Shown here in pieces: positions 1 through 9,206 of a DNA stretch of 61,553 bases. The stretch spans positions 1-61,553 of the forward strand of contig CASHSZ010000021.1 in NCBI GenBank assembly GCA_949358305.1, in the 5' to 3' direction. Below the pieces are notes generated by a model. That model was not told the DNA's origin. It was given only the letters and a program-made list of their open reading frames with translations, and searched no databases. The stretch comes from Strigamia acuminata (Eukaryota; Arthropoda; Chilopoda; Geophilomorpha; Linotaeniidae). A program made the translations under genes and the position numbers. Positions within the stretch are counted from its first letter, which is position 1. Each line of letters opens with the position of its first letter.

Positions 1-441
1 ACTCGAGAACCGTGACAGATAGAGAGAAAAAGTGAATTAGAAAGTTGTAGAGCACCATCTAATTAGCCTAGAACTGTTCTTAAAAAAATTATTTCTTCCC
101 GAAAAGTTTTGAGAAAAAAAGGTTTGAAATGTTAGTCTGCTCAGCTTAGTAACCTAAAACTATTGAGGCAATCAAGCTAATCCTCAATTAGAACACTTTA
201 TTGGGTCATACTTGTAAGTGGAAGAGAGGAAACACAAAAAAAGGAAATAATTTATTTTGGAAATACATTCCAACATGATAGTTTTAGGTTACAAAGCTGA
301 GTAGACTAACATTTAACACCTTTTTTTCTCAAAACTTTGCGGAAAGAAATAATTTTTTTAAGAACAGTTCTAAAGTAATTAGATGGTTCTCCATAACTTT
401 CTAATTCACCTTTTCTCTCTATCTATCACGTTTCTCGAGTT
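1..441. mobile_element. Foldback/MITE-like inverted repeat
   Basis: Bases 1 to about 165 are the imperfect inverse of about 277-441. The outer ends read actcgagaa and ttctcgagt, and both arms carry the same sequence inward through a run of A and a gttagtct stretch. The middle (about 170-275) is unpaired and AT-rich. No coding sequence is visible. The left boundary coincides with the window start, so the target duplication cannot be checked and the element may extend further left. Confidence 0.7.
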
Positions 442-518
442 ACAATATGGATAACCTTGAAGATGACCTCTGATGTCAAGTTGGATGTCATAATTGGATT
501 TCCCCCGACACAGTGTTG

Positions 519-1832
519 TATCTCGTTCACTAAATCGCGAACTAGTTCTAGTTCTCGTTCATCACTGTTTTCAATTTTCTGAACTAGTTCTAGTTCCCGT
601 TCACCCCAAAAATCTCAAAGTGAACTAAGTTCTAGTTCAGTTCTAGTTCAGTTCTAGTTCAGTTTACATTACCAACATTTTTTTTAAATTCAAATTTTGT
701 TTTTCGTCCTCAATCTCAAGTTACTAAATTAAATCTCGAGTTATAAACAAAATTCCAAGTCGACTTTATGAACTCGCAAAGTCTTCCAATCTAAGCCGTT
801 GATTTATTTATTTATTGGATCTGATTTCACATGCAGTTTTGAACCCATGCCAATTACAAAGCGAAGCAGAGCGCTTTCTGCAAAATTACAAACGCAATTT
901 GCTCTTCAAAATCACTCCGATTAAGACAAAAAAAAAAGAAAAAAACGGAAACATCGCAAACAAAGGTATAATCAAGCGTAAATCAACAACAAACGAGTGT
1001 CGCAAGCAGTGCATTTGTATGATAAAATCTCCCACACCAGCAGAAAGAAGATTAAAACACTGATGGGAAACGAAAGGAGTTCGCACGAGTGTTTCGGTTT
1101 AATCAACTTGTAGCAACAAGCAAAGTTTGTCGCCTGTCACCAATTTATTCTGTGTAAAACGTCTCAGGCAAAACCACTGATGAGGAAAACGTGCCAATGC
1201 TCTAAAGCTCTTTGAACATTCCTGACCTCAACACTTCACCACACTCATTCGCAAGAATTACCCACTGGACGCGCGCGCGTGTGTGTGGGGCTTGTATTTA
1301 CACAACTCCTCAGTTGTCAACAAAAGGAAACTTGAAATGTCAGTCTCGTTGATCGCGTGTTTTCGCAATAGACCAATAACTTCTCCAGTGTGCTCACACG
1401 ACGATTCTACAACTGTCAAATTCTTTTCAAGTCGTCATTTGGAAGCGCCAGAAACACTATTAAACATTTCGTCATCGTATCGCTACTTATTCGCTCGTTT
1501 GTACCTTGAGACGCATCGGAGTATGCGCGCAGAGATAAGACATAAAAAATCTTTTTTATGTCTTATCTCTGCGCGCATACTCCGCATGATTATGAAACGA
1601 ATGACAAATTACAATCCTTTAATACTACAGTAATTCGCCATGATTGGTTATGACATGAAACGTCCGGTGAACGCACTAATTAACGAACTAGAACGTAGTT
1701 CGCGTCAAAAAAACGAACTTCGTTCGTTTTTTTCGTTCTTCAAAAAAGCGAACTAGTTCGCGTTATAAGTTCGCGAACTACGAACTAAGTTCGCGAACGC
1801 GAACTATTAGTTCTAGTTCGATACAACACTGT
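519..1832. mobile_element. Non-autonomous hAT-like element
   Basis: Both ends carry the inverted 12-mer CAGTGTTGTATC (about 519-530, complement about 1821-1832). Just inside are subterminal arrays of the motif gaactagttc/agttctagtt (about 535-665 and 1680-1818), an arrangement common in hAT transposons. I see no transposase; short ORFs inside show no recognisable domain. No matching 8-bp target duplication is evident, so the superfamily call rests on the termini only. The element lies upstream of the visible gene A exons, perhaps in an intron. Confidence 0.5.
1517..1584. repeat. Perfect 33-bp-arm hairpin
   Basis: Arms 1517-1549 and 1552-1584 are exact reverse complements separated by two bases. 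The stem begins cggagtatgcgcgc and ends at an A6/T6 tract. It lies inside the hAT-like element, near its right subterminal array. Confidence 0.85.
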
Positions 1833-1836
1833 ACCT

Positions 1837-2298
1837 TATCCTCAACAGCCTAGAATCCAAAGTACTTGATTCCTGTAAATCAGGATTTAAATTGATCAGT
1901 AATGGGGTTAGCACTGTGACTGCTTGGCCACCCAAGGGTGACCAGCGTCACTGCTACACGCCGCCCAATGGCCCTAAGGTCATTCCTCCTCACGGAGTGG
2001 TATGACCCAGTACAGGGAAGGTGAAAACTGAGTGGTGTAAGGAGTAGGAGGAAGAGGCAGAGACAGAAGAGCGCTGGGTCTGAACCGAGACGGGTGTGTG
2101 ATGTAAGGTCCTGAAGCCGCATTGTTAAATTTTTATTTTGCACATAGAATCGCAGATCAAATACCGGCTGGCCCATATAAAATCAACCAGCCGGACATGT
2201 ATGAGGAGGGTTACTATTGTCGGGCCAGTTATATTTGGGCCACCTGCAACCGGTACAATAGGTGTACTCAAATGAATTGTGACTGATTTGTCTGAAAT
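1837..2298. other. Unassigned intergenic or intronic sequence
   Basis: No exon, terminal repeat or recognisable domain can be supported here. A 98-codon minus-strand ORF (1880-2176) has no recognisable motif. A small hairpin, ggctgg...ccagcc, occurs at about 2167-2193. It may be the remnant of another repeat or intronic sequence of gene A, whose next visible exon starts at 2696. Confidence 0.4.
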
Positions 2299-2300
2299 TA

Positions 2301-2641
2301 CCGTATATCTTCCATTTGACTAAGGGTCTCTATTTGCCCGCAGACCTCGATTAACGCGCTGGGAAAAAAATTGGCGGTGTAAATAGCGCGCGGACCCCAA
2401 ACAACGCGCGGGGGCGAAACGTTTTGCATACGTTTCAGCAGAAAAGTACCGAAACGTATGAAAACGTTTCATTTGTCACCCTTTTTTGCTGTTTTTCTCA
2501 GCATCGGCCAACTGGCCAATGCTGGGTTTTTTGAACGTGTAAATAACCCGCCCCCTCGATTAACGCGCGGGCCTCAATTAGCGCGCAGAGTAATTTTTTT
2601 TTTGCAAATAGCGCACGGGGGCGCTATTGGAAGATATACGG
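2301..2641. mobile_element. TA-flanked palindromic MITE
   Basis: The element starts ccgtatatcttcc and ends with the inverse ggaagatatacgg, flanked by TA on both sides (2299-2300 and 2642-2643), as expected for Tc1/mariner-type insertion. An internal inverted pair built on gaaacgtttt/aaaacgtttc lies near 2415-2470, and several gcgcgc tracts occur. There is no ORF of significance. It lies about 50 bp upstream of a gene A splice acceptor. Confidence 0.7.
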
Positions 2642-2695
2642 TACTTGTTAGTTACAGGAAGTGATCCAATTTTTTAATTATTTTATATTATTCAG

Positions 2696-2791
2696 TTATT
2701 CCTAAATAATCTAGCAGAGAAAGTTAACATCCTGGAACCAGGGGCGTTAATCTATGGATGGACAAATAATATTATACTACGAGAATTTTTA
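2696..2791 (+). CDS. DEG/ENaC gene A, partial: exon equivalent to gene B exon 8
   Basis: A 96-nt exon (32 codons, phase 0 at both ends) begins after a T-rich tract ending ttcag and ends at a donor gtaata. It encodes a peptide starting LFLNN and containing the LEPxxLxYGW pattern. This aligns without gaps with gene B exon 8 (57609-57704), which has the same length and phase. In DEG/ENaC proteins this region belongs to the extracellular domain just before the Cys-rich segment. The 5' exons of gene A are not visible and probably lie left of the window. Spliced to the exon at 2864 it keeps frame. Whether the gene is still expressed with the 51-kb insertion downstream is unknown. Confidence 0.7.
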
Positions 2792-2796
2792 GTAAT

Positions 2797-2985
2797 AAAT
2801 TAAACAATATATACAAAAAAATTCATACATCCTGTTTATAATGAACTTGATTTTATAAAATAGACTGTACAAAGAAATACAAAGCGCAATCCATGTGAAG
2901 ACAACAAAACGACATATTTGATGTGTAAAAATGTTTGTGTACAAAACAATTTATTTAGAAGCATTAACTGCAGGTATGCTAGGCA
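2797..2985 (+). repeat. Left copy of duplicated gene A segment
   Basis: This stretch of intron, exon 9 equivalent and the first 12 bases of the next intron is repeated at about 54161-54344 on the other side of the Copia-1 stack. The two copies look identical by eye except for small indels at their left edge. This copy ends exactly at the terminal TG of the 3' LTR (2986). Confidence 0.85.
2864..2973 (+). CDS. DEG/ENaC gene A, exon 9 equivalent (left copy)
   Basis: The 110-nt exon follows an acceptor ataaaatag and precedes the donor gtatgc. It encodes 36 residues plus two bases, with the pattern C-x6-Y-x2-C-x3-C-x10-C of the DEG/ENaC Cys-rich extracellular domain. Gene B exon 9 (57426-57535) has the same length and phase. 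The same exon recurs at 54223-54332. Because 110 is not a multiple of three, including both copies in one transcript would shift the frame, so only one can contribute to a normal product. Using this copy requires a 51.5-kb intron to the last exon at 54458. Confidence 0.75.
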
Positions 2986-3452
2986 TGTAGGCCATTAAAT
3001 CAATAAAGTGAGTCCAATCCTGATTTTAGTCTTTTGCATTACAAGCACAAATTGTGCCGCCATCTTTATTGCAGTGGAAAAACATAACATGTGGTTTGAG
3101 GTTATTTGACCTCACAAACTATAGGGAGAACAAATCAATACTTCATTTGGTTGATTTGTCCTGTACACTATTAAAATATAAACACAACTTAGAACAGAAC
3201 AAATTCCTATAATACACAATGCTCATTTGAGCAGACGACGATTAAATAAGTCATTATATGGAGGGAAATCAGTTGTGGTACATACACACGCAATTTATAA
3301 AAACAATAGCAACTGATTTACAATTCCGGGACATGATACAATGAAATACTAATCGCGTAACAATCGCGCTAATTCGGAAACGCACGAGGTAATCTCTCCA
3401 TCGTAAATCGGAACTGACTGTGACAACACTTGTCCCTAAACTTTACATATCA
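2986..3452 (-). repeat. Copia-1 3' LTR
   Basis: On the plus strand it runs from TGTAGGCC to ACATATCA. Bases 2986 to about 3342 match the other LTR (52779-54163 minus its insertion). The remaining ~110 bp up to 3452 have no partner in the truncated 5' LTR. I placed the inner boundary at 3452 because a polypurine tract (minus strand ccagaggggg) lies immediately beside it. Confidence 0.75.
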
Positions 3453-3465
3453 ATACCCCCTCTGG
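3453..3465 (-). promoter_or_regulatory. Copia-1 polypurine tract
   Basis: The minus strand reads ccagagggggtat directly before the proposed 3' LTR start, the expected place for the plus-strand DNA primer of an LTR retrotransposon. Confidence 0.6.
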
Positions 3466-3474
3466 ACAACTTTG

Positions 3475-4188
3475 TCACAGATCAAAGATGTGCTCACATA
3501 GTTCGGTCAAACGTGGTCGGGCTAACCACTTGGTTAACAAATCGGCCACGTTCAGTTTTCCAGGAACGTGTCGTATGTCGAAGACTTTGCTCTCATACAA
3601 ATCGCGTAAATAATGGAAGCGAACCTCGATGTGTTTGTTCGCTTTATTTTCTACGCGGTTCTTACTATATTGTATTGCCGCTGTGCTATCAGCTAAGACA
3701 CAGGGCTGCAAATTCCCAAAGTAGTCGAACATCACCGACATGTTGAAAAGCCTCTTAAGCCATATCAGTTCCCTGACGCCATCAACAATGGCCACAAATT
3801 CCGACTCCATCACGGATAACGTGGTCATCTTCTGCTTTCTACACGACCACGAAACCGGAACACCGCCCAGGAAAACTACATGACCTCCGAAACTCCTTCG
3901 TTGGTCTACATCAGTAGCGTATGACGCATCGGTAAATACCGTCAGCAAAGCGCTTTTGCATCTCGAGAGATCAATACAATAATCCTCAGTGTTCTTCAAG
4001 TACCTGAGTACTTGCAATAACATATTAATATGTCTCTGAGAATGTCGCTCGTTGTATTGGGAGAGCACAATAGTGGAAAATAGTATGTCTGGTCTGGTTC
4101 GCGACGCCAAAAACAGAAGACTACCAACCAGCGATCTGTAGGGGAACACGGTGTCAATTTGTTCGTCCTTCTTCACCCCCATTATCAT
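3475..4188 (-). pseudogene. Copia-1 RNase H and C-terminal end of RT
   Basis: This encodes the end of copia pol. It opens with the conserved block ending in SRTRPDI typical of the copia RT/RNase H connection. RNase H follows, with TDASYATD (first catalytic Asp), an SVMESEF block (catalytic Glu), the DSTAAIQ block, a NKHIEVRFHYLRD block and the final ADLLTK motif. RNase H would degrade the RNA strand during reverse transcription. The reading frame is separated from the upstream RT frame by a one-base shift near 4190-4200, with stops in the intervening codons, so no continuous pol can be made. Minus strand, immediately followed by PPT and LTR. Confidence 0.9.
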
Positions 4189-4193
4189 AGTAC

Positions 4194-6043
4194 CTACGGT
4201 AAATTAACTTTATGCGACCCATCGATTTTGAAATGAGCACACAATCTCTCGATATACTTGCGCTGATGGATTAAGATCTTACCATTCACACGCGTAAATT
4301 CTATGCCTAGCAAAAGGGTCACTGGCCCAAGGTTTACCATTTGGAAATGGTCTGTTATCCAGGACAGGACATCTTTTTCGATCTTCTCGTTGCGTGAAAA
4401 GATGACTAAGTCATCGACATAGACGACTAACACTACATCTCTGTCCATACAATAAACGCAGTTAAAACCAGGGACCGGTTTAAATCCTATGTGCAACAGT
4501 CTGTCGTGCAACCTTTCGAACCACATACGGCCCGACTGGTGCAGGCCGTATAAAGCTTTATAAAGCTTCCAACACTTTCCAACATTCTGCTGCGTTTGGA
4601 ACCCCTTTGGAATGCTCATATATTGGACCTCGTCCAAGTCTCCATAGAGATATGCGGATTTTATATCCGCATGTGTGTCTCTCCAGTTCATGAGGACAAC
4701 CAACATGCAAAATAACACCAAGATAACAACAAAATTCACCACAGGTGAAAACACCTCGGTGAAATCTATACCTGGTCGCTGTTTGAAACCTTGGGCGACC
4801 AGTCTCGCTCGATGACGTCTTATAACCCCGGTATTATCTCTCTTGATCTTATAGATCCATTTGCTGCCTAGCAATTGTTGGTCTTTCTCACAATCAACTT
4901 CCTCGTAGACTTTCCTTTCGTTAAATATGTCAATTTCCTCTTGCATTGCGTCAACCCATTCTGTCTTTCGTTCGCCTTTAATTGCCTCCTCGTAAGTGTT
5001 GGGCTCAAGCGCACAACAACCAGCAAATGGGTTCGGAAGATCTTCATTTTGAGTTTTCCCCGAAAAATCAAACAAGTCCGCCTCAAACTCGTATCCGTTT
5101 GCTTGACACCAATGCAATGCCTCAATTCTGCTGCGGAGCCTTTTCTTGTCTGGCGCTACATAATGCGCATAGGTCGTCCCAGCATCTCTTCCCGTTTGTC
5201 TAACATATGGTCTCACATCCCAGTCATTCATGTTCAATTTCAATAAAGGAACACCCCCAATTGTTACATCCCCTTGACCCCCTCTGACGTTAGGAGAAGC
5301 CAACAATGCTTCCTGAAAAACCTCTTCATCATCACTGGTTTCGTCAGTTGGTTCTCCAGTAAATTCGATTAACCGTGGTTTTTGAAAAACCGTGTGTTTT
5401 GGGGTCTGGGGTAATGGCAGTTTCGTGACTGGCAATGCTGTTGATGTAGTGGGCACCGTTGGGGCAGGTAATCCGGCACCTGGAACAGGGGGAACCTGAA
5501 CCGGGGGAACCAAACCCGGTGGAGGTTGGCTTGGTATAGGACCAGGAACATGAACCGGTGCCAATCTCACTGGAGTTGGTGTTTCATCGTCCGATTCGAG
5601 TCCCAAGTCACTCACATTAAAGTATTCAAAACTCTGTGACTGTTCCTTTCCTCTCCCATTAATGTTATTCCCCTTTTCATACCAGTATTCATTCTCATTA
5701 ACGGTAACATGTTTCGACCCAAAAATCTTGTTACGCGATGGGTCCCAGATGCGATATCCCTTTGTGTCAGTACAATAACCTACAAAGGCTCCAACCCAAG
5801 CTCTTGGCTCTAATTTGCTATGTCGTTGTTGGGCAGGGATATGTGTATAACACTTTGACCCAATGCATCTTAGATGCCTAACTGAAGCCCTTTTATTATA
5901 AAATACATTATAGGGGGAACGATTGTTCAATTTCGGATGTGGGTATAAGTTTTTATTATAAACAAGAGTTACCGCTAACTCTCCCCACAACCTCTTGGGA
6001 AGACCCGTTTCGATTAACATTGCTCTCACCCCCTCTAAGATTA
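4194..6043 (-). pseudogene. Copia-1 integrase C-terminus plus reverse transcriptase
   Basis: This is the long continuous remnant of pol. It begins with the end of the integrase core (a GLPKRLWGE block) and the GAFVGYCTDTKGYRIWDP block of the integrase C-terminal domain. A Pro-rich linker follows, then reverse transcriptase with the HRARLVAQGFKQ and HADIKSAYLYGDL blocks and the catalytic YVDD (about 4410-4425). The frame runs a few codons into the foreign DNA beyond 6043; those residues come from the terminus of the inserted foldback. The missing upstream integrase is at 16394-16999. A frameshift near 4195 separates it from RNase H. Confidence 0.9.
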
Positions 6044-6059
6044 GGGGTACCCGTTCCAA

Positions 6060-6615
6060 CGGCGAATCGCGTAAGGGCGAATTTCTAAAATTCGCCGTTG
6101 GAAACCTATTTTGACGTTTCCAATGGCGAATTTAATAAAATTCGCCATTGGAAACGTTTTTTGAGTGCCATTTCTGCTATTTGCCATTGGAAACATATTT
6201 TCCTGTTCCAAGGGCGAATGTGGAAAATTTGTTTGAAATATAAAATTCGCCATTGGAAACGCAAAAACGTTTCCAATGGCGAATACGTGTAGGTTGAAAT
6301 TCGCCGTTGGAAACGCAAAAACGTTCCCAATGGCGAATACGTGTAGGTTGAAATTCGCCGTTGGAAACGCAAAAACGTTCCCAATGGCGAATACGTGTAG
6401 GTTGAAATTCGCCGTTGGAAACGCAAAAACGTTTCCAATGGCGAATACGTGTAGGTTGAAATTCGCCGTTGGAAACGCAAAAACGTTTCCAATGGCGAAT
6501 ACGTGTAGGTTGAAATTCGCCGTTGGAAACGCAAAAACGTTTCCAATGGCGAATATGTTTAGGTTGAAATTTGCCATTGGAAAGGGTTTTGCGTTTCCAA
6601 CGGCGAATTGAAATT
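6060..6615. repeat. Left subterminal array of 57-bp palindromic repeats
   Basis: About six direct copies of a 57-bp unit lie here, preceded by degenerate ones. Each unit contains ttccaatggcgaat and its near-inverse attcgccgttggaa around a cgtgtaggttgaa spacer, so every unit can itself form a stem. Because 57 is divisible by three and the unit lacks stops, ORFs of repeated peptide appear on both strands; I do not regard them as genes. Confidence 0.9.
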
Positions 6616-8415
6616 GAACGCGCCTAGTGTGTATTTAAAGTGCTTGTGAGTCTCGAGCGAACGATTTGGTTTGTTTAATTCAAAGTGATCTTTATTTGTA
6701 ACTCTAACTGGACGGAATTTCGTTGAAATTTAGCAAATTCCGATGAGATTTTGCAATTTTTTTGTAAATTTTGGTGATTTCCGATGAACTTACAGATTTT
6801 CGATGAAATTTCGTGATTTTTTCAAAGATTAAACGTTTTCATCATGTTTTTAAGAAAAGAACAAATAAACAAATCAATCAATCAATCAATATCAAAATAA
6901 TTCCGCCAATTCCTGTAACCAATCATTTCATTTTATTCTATCTAACAACATTGATAAAATTAACGCCATATTGGAAGAGTTATTCTGATTTTGATCAATT
7001 GATTGATCGTGTTGTTATTAGGAGGGAAAAATAAGGCACGAGTAGCTGCATTCAAAAATTAAAATATTTTGTGGTTTACTTCAATTAAAAAAAAAGTGAC
7101 ATCATCTCCAGTCCTATTTATTAAATTAAACTATATTAATAATTTATTCAAAACTGTAAGTATATATTTATTATAATTATTTAAAAAAATCAAAATTTAA
7201 ACTTAAAATACACTTAAACTAAAATTGTATTTTTAGTTTTGAATGCAGCTACTGAATCTCATGTGCAGTGTGTTTTTATTTATATCACTTTTTACTACAA
7301 AGGGGTGGCCAACAACGGCTTGGGGCATTTTCCACATGTCCACTAACGAGGTCACAGAAGCAAGGTTTGATTTAGCAACAACAATTATATTTTAACTGAT
7401 TGTTGATTTGTTTATTCATTTTTGTTGTTTTTTTCTTATTAATATTCCGAAAACATTTAACACTTCCAAGAAACAATTAAAACATTAATTATTCTTTTTT
7501 TTGAAAACTTATATTTTAAAGTCTAAAAATATATCTTTTTGTTTCATTTCTTCTGGTAGAACTTACTGATGCTATCTAATGTGTCCCTTCGGTGGTTTTG
7601 TGATGTGTTATATGCATTTGTTGAAGTGTCAAAAGATGGCAGCCATTGAGTTGGTGAGGAACAACTAAGAACAACTAGAGTCTTTTATTACTCTCTTAAA
7701 ACAAGGAGGGTCAAGTCACCCAGAGGGGGGGTGACTACTTCATACACAGATGTGGAGGAATAAAAATGAGCGGAACACTCCACTATCCTCTTGGTTATCC
7801 CTCCCCACCCCAACCTAGGGTCAATTTTGACCTCCAAAAGTGTTTTTATTTTTTTTTCTCAAAAACTATTGGATTTTTTATTCTGAAATTTCATGTATTT
7901 TCATTTAACATCATAACAAACAATAAAAAAATTAATAGATTTAAAAATCGCAATAATGGAAGCAGAAATGCAAACCAAAAACGCTCTTTTCTATCTCGAA
8001 ATGAAATTTGTAAATTTTTAAACCAGTCTCATTCGACTGGAAATCAAAATCTCCACCTGCCCACGTATTTTACTTTTCGATTTGGTCAAGAAAAAGTACC
8101 ATTACGAATTACGATCCACCAAAGTCGGTGACCACATGGCAAATTTGGTGGGAAATTTGAAAAAGACTGATTTTTAAAACTCAACAATTTTAATGTTTAA
8201 ATAAGATTTCCTAAGTGTAATTTGGCGCTAAAAACGATGGCGTCGTTAGTTTTTTAATTAAATGTAGTTAAAAGGGAGAAAACAGCAAATTACGGCAAAA
8301 TAATAAGTAAACCGGAGCGCCACCTGGCGGAAGCCGTAACCGAAACGTAATGTAATGTAATGAAAATGGACAACTGGGTGGAAAATTTTAAAAAAAAATA
8401 TTTTAAAAAAATAAC
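6616..8415. repeat. Left arm of the 10.3-kb foldback
   Basis: AT-rich non-coding sequence whose inverse occurs at about 13680-15660, recognisable from end to end with scattered differences. It contains a MITE (7046-7249) and a T-rich stretch with an ORF of 121 codons (7766-8131) that mirrors a shorter one in the other arm. The ORFs are low-complexity and carry no recognised domain. Confidence 0.8.
7046..7249. mobile_element. TA-flanked MITE in left arm
   Basis: Inverted ends gctgcattcaaaa / ttttgaatgcagc are flanked by TA (7044-7045 and 7250-7251). About 204 bp, AT-rich, no ORF. Its mirror copy is at 14636-14838. Confidence 0.7.
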
Positions 8416-9068
8416 CGAAATGATCGAAGAAAAGTGTAGAAGGGGTTTTGAAACCTAATATGTAATGCTTCCCTGCATTACAAATGTTTACTTGTTTACT
8501 GCCAACTTATCACCGCCAAAATAATACACTAAATCCTAAAACCGTCAATTTTTTTTCTATTATTTGCTGTTCTTTCCTATTTTTTTTGGTAATTTTTGAT
8601 GATTTTCTGTTATTTTCTGTTATTTTCGGTAATTTTTTGTTGTTATTTGGTGTTACTTTAGGTTATTTTGATAATTTTCAGCTATTTTTTTTTTTTAATT
8701 TTTTTTTAATTTTTGGTTGCTGGTATTTTGGATTATTTGCTGTGATTTTCTATTTTTCGGGTATTTTTTTTTAAATTTTGGTTGCTGGTATTTTGGATTA
8801 TTTGCTGTGATTTTCTATTTTTCGGGTAATTTTCACTAAAAACCATGATGAAATCGCAAATCGGTGTTGGAATTTCTGTTCTTGTTTGTCGTTGATGACG
8901 TAAAAATAATGTCACATAGTGGCGGTATCTATAAACTTTGGAAAATCGTAATGGCGGAACAATTACTGCTCGGTTCGAATTTCAACAGTGGTTTTAAACA
9001 ATATCACGTAAGTTATTCATTTAAAACGGGTACATAACCGTTTTTAAGGCTATTTCAAAGCTATGAGA
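8416..9068. other. Unpaired loop segment of the foldback
   Basis: T-rich sequence not repeated in the right arm. It contains a 65-bp-period tandem duplication (8711-8763 and 8776-8828; core ttttggttgctggtatttt). The ORFs here are T-run artefacts. Copia-2 is inserted at its right edge. Confidence 0.6.
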
Positions 9069-9073
9069 GAAAT

Positions 9074-9194
9074 TGAAGAGTCAGATATACAGTGGAGCTT
9101 TCATATGTTCATACACTCATCTTGAATTTTTAATAATACACGTTTCATACATAGTTACCAAAATACATTGTTAATTTAAAGTATTGTTCCAACA
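9074..9194 (-). repeat. Copia-2 3' LTR (121 bp)
   Basis: Starts TGAAGAG and ends TTCCAACA on the plus strand, matching 13549-13669. This is very short for a copia LTR. Confidence 0.95.
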
Positions 9195-9206
9195 TTCTCG
9201 CCCTTC
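9195..9206 (-). promoter_or_regulatory. Copia-2 polypurine tract
   Basis: The minus strand reads gaagggcgagaa immediately before the 3' LTR, the expected primer for plus-strand DNA synthesis. Confidence 0.65.

Noticed and set aside
6260-6600. CRISPR-like array
   Set aside because: The spacing is regular but spacers are not unique, the repeat is part of a transposon terminus, and the genome is animal.
6041-6611. ORFs encoding repeated peptides such as NFNLHVFAIGNVFAFP on both strands (also 15809-16316)
   Set aside because: By-product of a stop-free 57-bp DNA repeat whose length is a multiple of three.
8484-8774. 96-codon hydrophobic ORF resembling a membrane protein
   Set aside because: It is produced by long T runs and contains a tandem DNA duplication; no start context or homologue is evident.
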